64,000 nucleotides of DNA from Antedon bifida. Lineage: Eukaryota > Echinodermata > Crinoidea > Comatulida > Antedonidae. The notes below the pieces were generated by a model. That model saw only the letters and a program-made list of their open reading frames with translations, did no database searches and was not told where the DNA came from. Positions 13,115 through 24,801 of the stretch are shown here, one piece after another (position 1 is the first letter of the stretch; the number at the start of each line of letters is the position of its first letter). Both the position numbers and the translations under genes were made by a program. The stretch spans positions 13,730,917-13,794,916 of the forward strand of contig OY727101.1 in NCBI GenBank assembly GCA_963402885.1, written 5' to 3'.

Positions 13115-15847
13115 ATGGCCAACAAATCGATTGAGCTTCAACAAGAAGGAATCATGATGGACCAGTCACAAGAAGAAGAAGGGTAAGTCTTTTTAGGCCT
13201 CGGCTTTTCTAATGTAGGGTAATACTTAATAGGACTTTCTCAAAAAAACTTTAAAGAGTTTGTTTTACCAATATTATTATTAGGGTCTAGGCCTAGGGCC
13301 TAGCTAGGTTAGGCCCAGGGGCCAGATAGTCCTATATCCTAGACCTATAGGCCTAGGCCTACCTAGTAGGCATAGGCTAGGCCTAGATAGTAGTAGGTAG
13401 CTAGGTTAGCTAGCTAGGCCTAGCCTCTAGCCTAGTTAGTAAGCCTAGCCTATACGCTATCTAGGGCCTAGCCTAGCCTAGGCGCGCCTTAACTTAGGCC
13501 TACCTATAGGATATGCCCATATATATGCCTACCTAGGCCTAGATAGGCATAGCCTGGGCCTAACTAATTACTAGGCTAGTACTAGACTCCTAGTTTTAGT
13601 TAGAGATAGGCTAGCCTAGCCTAGGCTAGGAGGAGTATATAATAGGAGCTAGCTAGGACCTAGATAGGCATATAGTAGGACCTAGCCTGATAGTAGGCTA
13701 GGGCCTAGGCCTCCCTGAAAGTAAAATATAGACAGGCTAGCCTAGACTACTAGCTAGGGCCTAGCCTACTGACTAAAGCATAGCATAGCATATAGGTAGA
13801 GGTGAGCCTACTACCTAGACTACTACTAGGCCTAGGCCTACTTAGTAACTAGGCCTAGCTAGGTTAGACCGGGCCTATATATATTCAAGCCGAGGAGGTT
13901 AGCTAGCTAGCTAGGGACTTACTACTAGCATAACCATAGAATAGGCCTACTTATTATTAATATATTACTAATTAGGCCTAGCTAGTAGTAGTACACTAGG
14001 TCTAGTCTACAAATAGCATAACTAACTAGCCTAGCTAGTAATAATAGACCCTTGCATATAGGCCTTAAACTAACCTAACCATTTAGTTAGGTATGATTTA
14101 CAGTAGATAGACAAGATATGACCGTAAGGGCCTAGTAACCTAGCTATTGGGCCTCTCTGTAGTCTAGTAGTACTACTATAGGAAAGTTACGTAAGTTCTA
14201 AGTACCACACACAAGACTAGCTCTAGTAGTAGTAATATAATACTGTAGGTTACTTATACCAAGCTAGCTGGCGGAGCATATTCTTAATCTTATTATACAG
14301 ATCTTATTAAATTATTATTATTGAATAAATACATTGTGAATTTTTTTCTCCAATTAAGTAGATCTCAACCAGATGCACCCCAGCAAGCAAGAAGAAAGTC
14401 AGTATTTGGAAGGATTTGGGCAGTAGTGCTCCATCTTTTGTGTATCAGAAGTGACGAATCATCGGATAGCAACTTAAGTTCGTCATCGTCGTCATCATTA
14501 TCATCATCTCTATCAGCGGGCACAGTGTCGGCATCACTGTCAGGGGTACACGTATCAGTACGACAGTCATCATCAAAGTCTCTATCAAAGTCATCAAGAT
14601 CACATTCGTCTCTGTGGCCAATGTCATCCACATCGTCATCTTCAAAATTCGCGCTTTTTTCTGGCCAGATACTTACCACACCAGGTCTATCACCAGGGGA
14701 GGTGATTCTCACAAAGCAACGTGTTTATAGCTCGTCGTCGTCATCATCTTCATCGTCTACCGCTCCGGTCCAGCGCATTTTCAGACAACCAACATCAGAG
14801 TTATCACCCGGTGAGATACCAGAAAGGAAACGTCTTTGTAGTGTGCCATCATCGTTGTCATCGCAATGGCCTTTGTCACCTACCAGTAGCTTCAATGGTT
14901 CGTCCCGTTCTTCGAAAAGTAACTCCACCACTTCAACACCTAAACCCGTCCTTAACGATATAGATGCTACAATAAAACTTGCTGAAATTCTGCCGCCTGC
15001 TCGGTTATTAGTTAGTTCAAGCGTTTCCCACCTTAGTAATCCTGTACGTCTTGGACAGGGAAGTTTTGGCCGCGTTGACCTGATGACATCCGATCTTTTT
15101 CCAGGCCACTATCACCTCGTCGCAGTCAAGACGGCTTTTTTGAACAGTTTCAGCAATCCTGACTATGCATGGGGCAAGATGCTGGTAGAAGCGCGTGTGA
15201 TGAAGTTTCTAGACGATCTGCCTTCTGTTCCTCGCGTCTTTGGCGTCTTCCGCCAAGGTGACGTATGCTGTATGGTGCAGGAGTTTATCGGAAATACCTT
15301 CACCCTTTCCAGTACCACATTCCTGCATGTATTGCGAACCGGACAGCCGTCATTGAGCGCGCTTGAATGGATCTCTATGACATCAGAGGTTGTCATTGCG
15401 CTCAACGAAATGCACAAACGCGGGATTCTCCACAACGATGTAGCTGCGAGAAACATCCTGATCCACCACGATGGAACCAGCTACAGAGCGAAGCTGACAG
15501 ACTTCGGGATGGCATGCAGAGTACAATATCCTAGAGGACACAGAGAGTTAACCTTTTCATCGGTGGACGAAGTAATGCAATACATGGATAATCATCCAGA
15601 AGTAGCACCAGAAAAATACATTGACGGTGCTTGTGATTCTGTTAGCGGAGACGTGTATTCCATCGGTTATGGTATACGTATTTTAGGAGAGGCAATTAGA
15701 CACAGCGAGATGTTTGAACTTGGAAAGGCTTGCGCATGTTTCGACGCAGAAGATCGACCATCTTTAGATTGGGTAATCAACATCTTGGACATCTATAAAG
15801 AAAGGGAGAAGAGCAATCCAACATGCCGGGGTATCAACGGGCCTTAG
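13115..15847 (+). CDS. Ser-rich protein with divergent protein-kinase domain (2 exons)
   Basis: Exon 1 is 13115-13182 (ATG in 'aagcATGG', donor GG|gtaagt). Exon 2 starts at 14361 or, three bases earlier, at 14358, and ends at the TAG at 15845-15847. Phase is consistent (2+1), giving about 517 residues. Residues 40-240 are low-complexity Ser with two long Ser runs and two LSPGE motifs. A kinase domain spans about 251-504: glycine loop GQGSFG (254-259), VAVK lysine (279), an alpha-C Glu in MLVEARV (299), HND replacing HRD with catalytic Asp (382), AARN (Asn 387), DFG (403-405), VAPE (438-440), and SGDVYSIG with DRPS further on. All catalytic residues are present, so the enzyme is probably active. 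Specificity is unclear: AARN is tyrosine-kinase-like, but the whole is divergent. I do not recognise the subfamily. Confidence 0.85.
13200..14270. repeat. CTAG/TAGGCCTA-saturated low-complexity intron
   Basis: Most of the single intron of the kinase-like gene consists of CTAG, CCTAGG, TAGGCC and GCTAGC permutations, commonly four to seven CTAG per 60 bases between about 13270 and 14060. There is no fixed period, so this is a cryptically simple, self-complementary tract and not a clean tandem repeat. Shorter patches of the same words occur elsewhere in the window. Confidence 0.75.
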
Positions 15848-15926
15848 TTCTTTTAATGTAGTTTTTTTAATTATTAACATATAAACAATATAAAAAAGCA
15901 AAGCTTAGATATAATTATAATGTATG

Positions 15927-15932
15927 AATAAA
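15927..15932 (+). terminator. Poly(A) signal of the kinase-like gene
   Basis: AATAAA about 80 bases after the stop codon. It is the first canonical hexamer downstream. Confidence 0.45.
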
Positions 15933-16439
15933 TTAATATTAATTATTTATAATGTTTCAATAATAATAATAAAATAATATAGTAATAATGAAAAAAATTG
16001 ATAGTAAATCAACCACAAGAACATTAATAATAAAATCCTTTTTATCCATTTATTTCTCCCGCCAATTTATGTGTGTTTCTTTTTTAAGTTCATTCTTAAT
16101 TAAAAATTTTAAATAAAATTACAAAAGAGATGAAGCTCACAAAACATTATTTTAAAAACGAACATTTTAAGTTGCTATCGGTAAGTATTGTAAAAAAGTA
16201 AGTATTTAAATTTTTCTTTGTAATGTATTTAAATATAAGACTTATAGTTTCTATTTTTAACATATTATAATATATATAAAAAACATAATAAAAAAACTCT
16301 TTTATTTGTTTAAACAAGGTTAGATGTCCTATAATTTTTAATTATAATTCTTTATTATAATTTTTATATTTCAATATATTGTAATGAAAAACATACAAAA
16401 AGCTCTCGCGTTTATAAAACATCATTTTTCTTGTATTAA

Positions 16440-18140
16440 TTATATTTTTTCTCTACAGTCTTGCTAAGAAGTACATGACGTTTATTCACGACAATCATCC
16501 TTTAACCCAATATAGGTAAATTATTACTCTATTGTATTAAAGATTGTAATACATCTATATATTTTATTATATTTTAAACGTTTTTTCCTACTATTTTATT
16601 ATTGTTTAACTTAACTTTTTTTTTCTTTTCATGCAAACCTGCCACGACTACAAAATGATGATCAAGAGATATATCATTTCAGGTAAAAAAAAATTATTTT
16701 GAATACCGCTAATTAAATATTATTTATTTCTTTAAATAGTTTTGTGGAAAATCTGTGTATCTTTTATAAGCTTACCTTAAATATATAGCTAACTAACTGT
16801 TTTCTTTATGTTTTTCGTTGATACTTGTCGGGTAAACTACAATCAACACGACCTCGATACCAGGCTAATGTTGTCAACATAATATTAGGTGAAGGTAAGA
16901 GCAGTCATAATTGTTATCTAAAATTCTATCCACCAAAATATTAAAAATCGTTAAATTGATTTGTTTATAACTGTGTAATACAGTAATTATTATTTGTGTG
17001 GTGCCCTGTATAAGTACACGTAGCTAAAATCAATTTTTTTGTAAATTTTGTTTTTCATTGAAACTTGTCGGGGGAACTACATCAACAATCGACACCAAGC
17101 TGATGTTATCAACATTTTAGGTAAGAAGAGTCACAATTGTTAACTACAACTCTATCCACCAAACTGTCATATACAATATTTGTATAATGTAATAATTATT
17201 GTTTTTTGTTTATAAATACTTTCTGATGGCGACACGACATAATCAAGTCAATATCAACATTTTAGGTATGAACATTTAATCACGTTATACTACTCTAGTC
17301 TAGCCAAGGTAATTGAAATTGTTAGAGCCTTGAATTAACCTAGTTGAATTAGCCTAAGCGTTTTACATACAAATATCATTTTTTAAATAACTTTGTAATT
17401 CTATTTTTTCCTCTCATTTTCGGGAAGTACCACAACTCGTCACCAAGAAGTTACTATTACGATTTTAGGTAAAAACAACCACTGACAGTTTAGCTTTTAA
17501 AATTAAATTAAACGTTTTCCAAATATGCTTGTTTTGTTTATACTTTGAAATTCTTTTTTCATGAATACGAAAACCAACTCATCACCAAGAATTTCAAGAT
17601 GATGTTTTAATATTTCAGGTAACCAGTAACAGTTAAATTCGAGTCTAGATTGTGAAATTTTAACCATACAAATATGCATTTTGTTTATACTTTATAATTT
17701 TTTTTCTTTTCATAAACGGGAAGCAACCCATCACCAAGAATTTTAAGATGCTGTTTTAATTTCAGGTACAACAACCAGTCACAGTTAAAATCGAGTCAAT
17801 TTGTGAATTTTTAACCATACAAATATGTGTTTTGTTTATACTTTATAATTTTTTTTCTTTTCATGAACGGGAAGCAACCCATCACCAAGAATTTTAAGAT
17901 GCTGTTTTAATTTCAGGTACAACAACCAGTCACAGTTAAATTCGAGTCTACTTGTGAAGTTTTAACCATACAAATATATGTTTTTTTCTTTTCATGTGCT
18001 GGAACCTACCCAAGAAGTTAATACCAAGTGACCACAGTACCTTGCTTACAGATATGGCATTTATTTATCTTGTCTTTTCATGAATACGTTTTGATGGAAC
18101 TATCACAACTCATCAAGTTACTGTATATATTATGAGAGAG
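16440..18140 (+). repeat. Tandem array of about 11 diverged units carrying AG|GT splice-like junctions
   Basis: Units share a pyrimidine tract ('ttttcttttcatgaa'), a 'cgggaa.cta..ca' block, 'atcaccaagaa', a 'gatgttttaa' segment, then (T)TTAG or TTTCAG directly followed by GTAAG or GTACA. The AG|GT boundaries fall after 16515, 16682, 16888, 17120, 17265, 17468, 17618, 17765 and 17916. The last four are spaced 147-151 bases and are nearly identical. Earlier ones are more diverged, at 145-232. Two degenerate units follow to about 18140, without GT. The first unit also has a clean acceptor (ctctacag, exon 16459-16515). The array could be remnants of duplicated mini-exons, ratchet-type splice points or a neutral repeat. 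No long coding frame joins the units. Confidence 0.6.
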
Positions 18141-19022
18141 GGTGTTCTTATTTTGTACATGACAAACTTTTTTATTCTTTTTTTAAATGACAATCGGACG
18201 AAACAAAATCTATTATGGATGCACTAGAACATGTACAATCAAACATAATCAAGAGGACATTTAGTTATCTATAACATTTGAATGTGTTTATTTAGGTGGT
18301 CTATGTAACAGAATAAAAGATGATAATTCAGAATCGTGGTATTTTAGCTAGAGTTCCATGATTGAATCCCCTGGACATTTTGATCTTTCAACTCTCATCC
18401 CTTTTAAACAACTTAAAATTAGGATCGTGGCGGGGTGAACATCTCTCGACATGCGGCCTGGGTAACGACTGGTATAAATGATATTCATGAATGCAATAAT
18501 AACGTCATTTAACACTGTATGTTATTGACAGTCTAATAGAACTCAGATAACTATAAAAATGAAATAGAATTTTAATTAATATTAGTACAATGTGTTGCTA
18601 TGAATAAGGATCTTACTTATGTTATTAAACCTAGGCCTAACTTGATAATTTAAACAAGAATATAAATATAACACTATCATTACTACTAAGATCTGCCGTT
18701 TATAGTAGTTTAATATTTTAAATAATAATTGTTCGGCAGTTAATGTACTGCAACCTGGGGAAAGTAATAGCCATGCTTGTTTAAAAAATTCTCTTACTTT
18801 AGTATTAATTATTTTGCTGCTATTACAAATAAATCAATTTTATAAATAAATATTACAACACTTAATTCTTTAAAAAAAATTAAATGAAACGCACGTTTAT
18901 AGTAATTTGTAAATCACTTTAAATTGCATTAAAAATATATTGAACACCTACTATCGTGTGTTTTATTATTCATTTGCAGAACTTGTAAGTCGTCTGTAGT
19001 GTTAGTAGAGCGATTCCCAGTA
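18141..19022. other. Intergenic, nothing recognised
   Basis: AT-rich DNA without open frames of note. A pyrimidine-rich acceptor-like 'cattcatttgcag' style site sits near 18979, but no exon follows on the plus strand. Confidence 0.4.
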
Positions 19023-19480
19023 TCATGAACACAGAATCTTCCACGACCAATGTTTGTCGAAAAAAATGTTTTTCACCCGAACAATTCCGAAAATCTTTCT
19101 CGGAAATCCGGCAACCTTCGCCAATATAACCGGATTTACTGCGGAGTTAAGCCATCATTGCAACGTCAATGTAGGAAACCAAACTTGACACTATACAACG
19201 ATCCTCTTCCTCAAAGCCATAGTACAACATAATTCGAAGAGATTCATTTGCCCACGGCAACCAGCAAATAGCGTAAACCACCACTATTACAACATACGCC
19301 ATTAACACTTTTAAATTTTGTAAATGTATAGTTACATTCTCGGTTCATTTTAGCGGCCATTCGTTTATCATAAATATAAATATTGAAAAGAAAAGTAATT
19401 AAAATCCCAATCATTATTACAGCAACAGTTGGTATAATTAAAACAAGGCCATATAGATGGCTGCAGTGTCGCGTGCTCAA
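19023..19480 (-). pseudogene. Rhodopsin-class GPCR fragment (TM5 to helix 8) with two frameshifts
   Basis: Read on the minus strand, three frames join into the C-terminal half of a class A receptor. Frame A (from 19480) gives TM5 with its Pro (LVLIIPTVAVIMIGILI) and a basic loop, DKRMAAKMN. Near 19310 the frame shifts by +1 into TM6, AYVVIVVVYAICWLPWAN, with the CWxP toggle motif. An extracellular loop and TM7 start follow (LVSYIDVAMMA). A stop then appears at about 19147-19149, and a second +1 shift gives NSAVNPVILAKV (NPxx(Y) motif with Leu for Tyr) and a helix-8-like FPRKIFGIV, ending at 19023. TM1-4 were not found upstream, where a CCGA simple repeat abuts. It is probably a decayed gene or retained last exon. 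Assembly indels are the alternative. Confidence 0.75.
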
Positions 19481-21215
19481 GTTAGTGTTTACCGACCAGC
19501 CGACCGACCAACCGACCGAATTTGCTGAACATGTTTAAAAATTTTAAAATGTTGAAAAAGCATTTTTATTTTTTTAATTTACACGTGCGTAGCCTGTCAC
19601 TTTTGACGTGCTCGTATAACGTAATTTCGAGTTGAAAAGTGAATCAAATATGATGATATTATTAAAGAAAGGTTGTAAAACAGAAATCGGGCAAAAAGAG
19701 TTATTATACCCCCTGTTGTTGTAATAATTTAACTTCTAAACATACTATAGACTTATAGACCTTGGTTAAACACACAGCGACTACCAAAGGGTATTTACTA
19801 CTTGGACTCTCTTAACAATTGATGAAAGTGCAGTGTATATGGTGACCACCTAAGAAAATGTCCCTTGATGCTTCACGTTATACTACAATGTTTTGTGAGT
19901 AGTAAAGTAAGAATAAAATAAAAACTAGTTAGCTTCAATTTTATTCGTTAGCCGTAAGTTACAATTGTAGGCCTACTTTGACTTTATCTGAAGTAGGCCT
20001 ATAAACAATTACTTTTCAGTGTTATTCTGCAGAAATAATGTGTTGCCGTTTATTAATATTTGCCTATATTTTTGCTTAAGCAGATAACTTCATTTTGTTA
20101 TCATATGGCATACAAAGGATTTTTAGCAATGCCTTAGCTTGCTTGAAAACTGTATGTTAAAGTTGTATTTGATTCTATATCTTTTAATTTATCGTGTGAA
20201 ATATTTAATACAAATATTTAAACTATAGAGGGCGACAACCCGATATTTTAAACTCTCACAAAATGAGAGAATTGGACTGATCCATTATTCAGCATGTGTG
20301 TAGAGTAAATTTCATAATTCTTAGCATGAGTTAAGAATAAATATCCATTTATTGTTTTACAACATTAATAACAAAAATCACTCATTTAAATTAATATAGA
20401 ATATATTCAGGAATAGGTAGAATAACAACTATTAACACAAATTGTTTGATAATAATGGACCAATCCAAGATATTCCTAATTGACCAATCACCAGTTACTT
20501 TGAGTTACTGTAGCAACTTTTAGATTTCCAAAAATTGAATTAGTTTTTGGTTTGTTGTATTTTTCAACAACAAATTAGTATAAAAAAGTAATTTAAAAAT
20601 CATAAATTATTCCAGACGCATCTTAACTAAGACGTGAATATAATGGTTTAATACCGGGCCTACTGTAATACCATTTTACCCCAAGATATAACAAAAGTTT
20701 TCATATCTTTATTATAAAAGAGTTAGTATCATGTATTATATACTATATTGTTTGAAGGTACGTGGTGTACCGCAAACTTTATATCAATATTTTATACTAA
20801 TTATAAATCACAGACAGTTAATAAGACATATTCATAAATCTCTAATTTAAAACCTCAAGTTGGACCAAAGTTTTAGTGGTCTACCAAAATGATATAAGAA
20901 CTCATAGCGAATACACGCATTGTTTTAGAAAAGACACGCCGCCAACATGCAAACAAAAAGAACGTATGTATAAAGACAAAAGAATTTAAATACAAGTGGT
21001 GAAGTCTTGTTTCTTTGTACTACGTTGCTTTTGTGTCAATTTTCTATTCATATTTAAATGACATCTTTTAAAAGACTGTAGATATGATACGTATAAATAA
21101 TATTATTAAATCATCATTATTATTATTAGATGTAAAATAAACTAAATTTATGAGGCAATAAGCTTATGGGAAATTGCATAACGATTCAGGTAATGTGTTT
21201 TTTACCTAGGAAACG

Positions 21216-21298
21216 CGCGTTCACCCGAATTCACATTTACATATTTGAAAATAAAATTTGTTAACGGGTATATAGAAGTCAGTATTTCTGGTATAAAT
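21216..21298 (+). promoter_or_regulatory. Pol III type 3 promoter of U6 copy 1 (PSE and TATA)
   Basis: TATATA at 21269-21274 is 30 bases before the U6 start, the distance that defines RNA polymerase III snRNA promoters. A PSE-like block, TTCACCCGAATTCAC, lies near 21220, about 75 bases upstream. The same arrangement precedes the other two U6 copies at 24108-24190 and 27000-27082. Confidence 0.7.
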
Positions 21299-21323
21299 GT
21301 ACTCGCTTAGGCAGTACATATAT

Positions 21324-21355
<32 letters not shown>

Positions 21356-21405
21356 GGCCCCTGCGCAAGGATGACACGCAAAATCGTGAAGCGTTCCATA
21401 TTTTT
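21299..21405 (+). ncRNA. U6: U6 spliceosomal snRNA, copy 1
   Basis: The sequence matches metazoan U6 along its full length: 5' stem-loop GTACTCGCTTAGGCAGTAC, the ATACAGAGAAGATTAGC block with the ACAGAGA box and catalytic AGC, CATGGCCCCTGCGCAAGG, and the 3' GCGTTCCATATTTTT with an oligo-T terminator. The 5' stem carries a paired G-C to A-U change relative to the vertebrate sequence. U6 pairs with U4, then with U2 and the 5' splice site, in the spliceosome core. Confidence 0.97.
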
Positions 21406-21879
21406 TAATTTGTTTAAATTAATTTAATGTTTTTCCCCCCAAAAATAACAAAAAATGAAGTTAAAAAACTATATAATAGGAAACTACCAAATCCTAATTA
21501 AAACGGTTAATACTATGCGTTTTATACTAATATATTCATTAAATATTTATAATCGTCCATATATTATCGATTTGTTCTTATTTTAATAAAGAAAAGTGAT
21601 CAGGGAGGTGGTGGTATAATTCGCAAATTTCGTTCATCGTTTTCGAAACAAAATTATAGAGTTGAAATGACTTATATGTGTTTAAACCAACCTTTAATTA
21701 AAGACTAGCATATTTCGATTAATAAAAAGTAATTTCAATTAGAAATAATTCGTTATATATCTTAAATAAGACGTGAACTTAATAGTTCTTTCAAAATATA
21801 TAAAACGTTTTCTCACGGAAGAGAGGGCGGACTATATTTTTCAGTCATAGTACGACGGGAACTATTGAACTATGATTAT

Positions 21880-22707
21880 CAATAGAGGGGGTAGTTGTCT
21901 TTTTTTATGCAGAGCCATATAGAGAGAGTTACGACTTCGAATGGATTAGAAGCCATGTTTGTGTCCAACTATTCCTATGTAGCGTATGGAGTTGAGTCTT
22001 TTGTTTTGAAAATGTATAAAGTTCAAAAGGCTTTAATTATCGAATTTAATATCAAAACAATCAATTTGATTAAAGGTTTTTGTTAAAATAATAGAAAAAT
22101 TATAAAGTTACTGCGAACATGATTTAAAACAACAAAAATAGCAATTTCGGAACGGCTCTTGTTGTGCGCTCCATGCACGCTCTACGCGTGCGCTTTTAGT
22201 TTGTACAGCGGTTCTCTATAGTAATGCATTGTTTTTACATTTTGTTGTTTAAAATCATGTTCGCAGTAACTTTATTATTTCGTTATTATCTTAACAAAAA
22301 CCTTTAAACAAATTGATTGTTTTGATATTAAATTCGATATTTAAAGCCTTGTGAATGTTATACATTTTTTAAGCAAATGACTCGACTCCATACGCTACAT
22401 AGGCATAGTTGGACACAAACATGGCCGGCGTGCACACCACGTGACTTTCTAAAATCCGTGAACGCGAAGTCGTAACTCTCTCTATATATGGCTCTGTTTT
22501 TATGCTATCATAATAATTTTAGAAATTATTATTGGACTATTGTACAAAATTAATTTGTTTAAAAGCAAGTAGCGACGTTTTCTATGATATGAGGATATTG
22601 TATAGCACTATCTTTAAAGTATTTTATGAATAATAAAGGTGAATATAAATAAATAAAAAACACGATCGTCCAAGTTTTTTAAAAAAACACAACTACCCCC
22701 TCTATTG
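21880..22707. mobile_element. Older TIR element, unit 1, interrupted by a MITE
   Basis: Perfect 19-base inverted ends, CAATAGAGGGGGTAGTTGT, at 21880-21898 and 22689-22707. In unit 3 the same element is only 232 bases (27664-27895) because the nested MITE is absent. Coding capacity and a clear target duplication were not found. Unit 2 carries the same copy at 24772-25599. Confidence 0.55.
21910..22496. mobile_element. hAT-like foldback MITE, copy in unit 1
   Basis: A 587-base element beginning CAGAGCCATATA and ending in TATATGGCTCTG, with subterminal arms of over 200 bases forming a long imperfect hairpin. It is flanked by an exact 8-base duplication, TTTTTATG (21902-21909 and 22497-22504). 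The CAGRG-type terminus and 8-base target duplication are hAT superfamily hallmarks. No transposase is present, so it is non-autonomous. Confidence 0.8.
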
Positions 22708-23580
22708 GCAGTGCAATCGTTTCCGTACTGACAGCGCAGTGATAAAGTGTGATGACCTGCTTGATTCGGAAACGCGTAGCACACAGGTGACGCGCTTGAC
22801 ATTACTTCCGTTTTATGCATCACATTACATAATGAAAAACATTTTCTCAGGATGACACAGATTATTAATATTTGCCTATATTTTTGCTTAAACAAATAAC
22901 TTCATTTTGTTATCATATGGCATACAAAGCATTTTAGCAATGTCTTAGCTTGCTTGAAAACTGTATAGTATGTTAAAGTTGTATTAGATTCTATATGAAA
23001 TATTGAATACAAATATTTAACCTATAGAGGGCGACAACCCGATATTTTAACTATCGTCACAGATGAGAGAATTAGACTGATCCATTATTCAGCAGGTGTA
23101 TAGAGTAAATTTCATAATTCTTAGCATGAATTAAGAATAAATATTCATTTATTAATTTACAACATCAATAACAAAAATCACTCATTTAAATTAATATAGA
23201 ATATATTCAGGAATAGGTAGAATAACAACTATTAACACAAATTGTTTAATAATAATGGACCAATCCAAGATATTCCTAATTGACCAATCACCAGTTACTT
23301 TGAGTTACTGTAGCAACTTCTAGATTTCCAAAAATTGAATTAGTTTTTGGTTTGTTGTATTTTTCAACAACAAATTAGTATAAAAAAGTAATTTAAAAAT
23401 CATAAATTATTCCAGACGCATCTTAACTAGGACGTGAATATAATGGTTTAATACCGGGCCTACTGTAATACCATTTTACCCCAAGATATAACAAGAGTTT
23501 TCATATCTTTATTATAAAAGAGTTGTATCATGTATTATATACTATATTGTTTGAAGGTTTGCATGGCGAAATCAAATGTT

Positions 23581-23678
23581 GATATAAAGTTTGCGGTACA
23601 CCACATATATTAGTTCTGAAAAAATCAACAGTTCTTTTCAGAACTAATATACGTGGTGTACCGCAAACTTTATATATC
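23581..23678. repeat. Perfect-type hairpin insertion, unit 2
   Basis: Two arms of about 40 bases (from 'gatataaagtttgcggtaca' and its complement ending at 23678) separated by about 12 bases. Unit 1 has only the right arm (from about 20757), so about 80 bases were gained by an inverted duplication or lost from unit 1. Confidence 0.75.
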
Positions 23679-24190
23679 AATATTTTATACTAATTATAAA
23701 TCACAGACAGTTAATAAGACATAGTCATAAATCTCTAATTTAAAACCTCAAGTTGGACCAAAGTTTTAGTGGTCTACCAAAATGATATAAGAACTCATAG
23801 CGAATACACGCATTGTTTAGAAAAGACACGCCGCCAACATGCAAACAAAAAGAATTGATGAATAAAGACAAAAGAATTTAAATACAAGTGGTGAAGTCTT
23901 GTTTCTTTGTACTACGTTGCTTTTGTGTCAATTTTCTATTCATATTTAAATGACATCTTTTAAAAGACTGTATATATGAGTATAAATAATATATATTATT
24001 AAATCATCATTATTATTATTAGATGTAAAATAACCTAATTTATGAGGCAATAAGCTTATGGGAAATTGCATAACGATTCAGGTAATGTGTTTTTTACCTA
24101 GGAAAATCGCGTTCACCCGAATTCACATTTACATATTTGAAAATAAAATTTGTTAACGGGTATATAGAAGTCAGTATTTCTGGTATAAAT

Positions 24191-24215
24191 GTACTCGCTT
24201 AGGCAGTACATATAT

Positions 24216-24247
<32 letters not shown>

Positions 24248-24297
24248 GGCCCCTGCGCAAGGATGACACGCAAAATCGTGAAGCGTTCCATATTTTT
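24191..24297 (+). ncRNA. U6: U6 spliceosomal snRNA, copy 2
   Basis: Identical in sequence to copy 1 and exactly 2892 bases downstream of it. TATA box, start and oligo-T terminator are retained, so it is probably an active gene. Confidence 0.97.
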
Positions 24298-24801
24298 TAA
24301 TTTGTTTAAATTAATTTAATGTTTTTCCCCCCAAAAATAACAAAAAATGAAGTTAAAAAACTATATAATAGGAAACTACCAAATCCTAATTAAAACGGTT
24401 AATACTATGCGTTTTATACTAATATATTCATTAAATATTTATAATCGTCCATATATTATCGATTTGTTCTTATTTTAATAAAGAAAAGTGATCAGGGAGG
24501 TGGTGGTATAATTCGCAAATTTCGTTCATCGTTTTCGAAACAAAATTATAGAGTTGAAATGACTTATATGTGTTTAAACCAACCTTTAATTAAAGACTAG
24601 CATATTTCGATTAATAAAAAGTAATTTCAATTAGAAATAATTCGTTATATATCTTAAATAAGACGTGAACTTAATAGTTCTTTCAAAATATATAAAACGT
24701 TTTCTCACGGAAGAGAGGGCGGACTATATTTTTCAGTCATAGTACGACGGGAACTATTGAACTATGATTATCAATAGAGGGGGTAGTTGTCTTTTTTTAT
24801 G

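Noticed and set aside
14365-14931. Asp-rich minus-strand frames opposite the kinase-like gene
   Set aside because: They are the complement of Ser codons TCA/TCG/TCT in the real plus-strand exon.
16459-18000. Array units as ordinary coding mini-exons
   Set aside because: Only the first unit has a clean acceptor. Several units lack any AG after the pyrimidine tract, and frames are interrupted by TAA, so I could not build a protein.
21895-22086. 63-codon frame repeated exactly at 24787-24978
   Set aside because: It lies in the hAT-like MITE and is conserved only because the unit was recently duplicated. It is absent from unit 3, where the element is missing.
22614-22895. Minus-strand 93-codon frame present in all three repeat units
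   Set aside because: Identity between units 1 and 2 is due to recent duplication. In unit 3 the frame is shortened and altered, and there is no domain or splice context.
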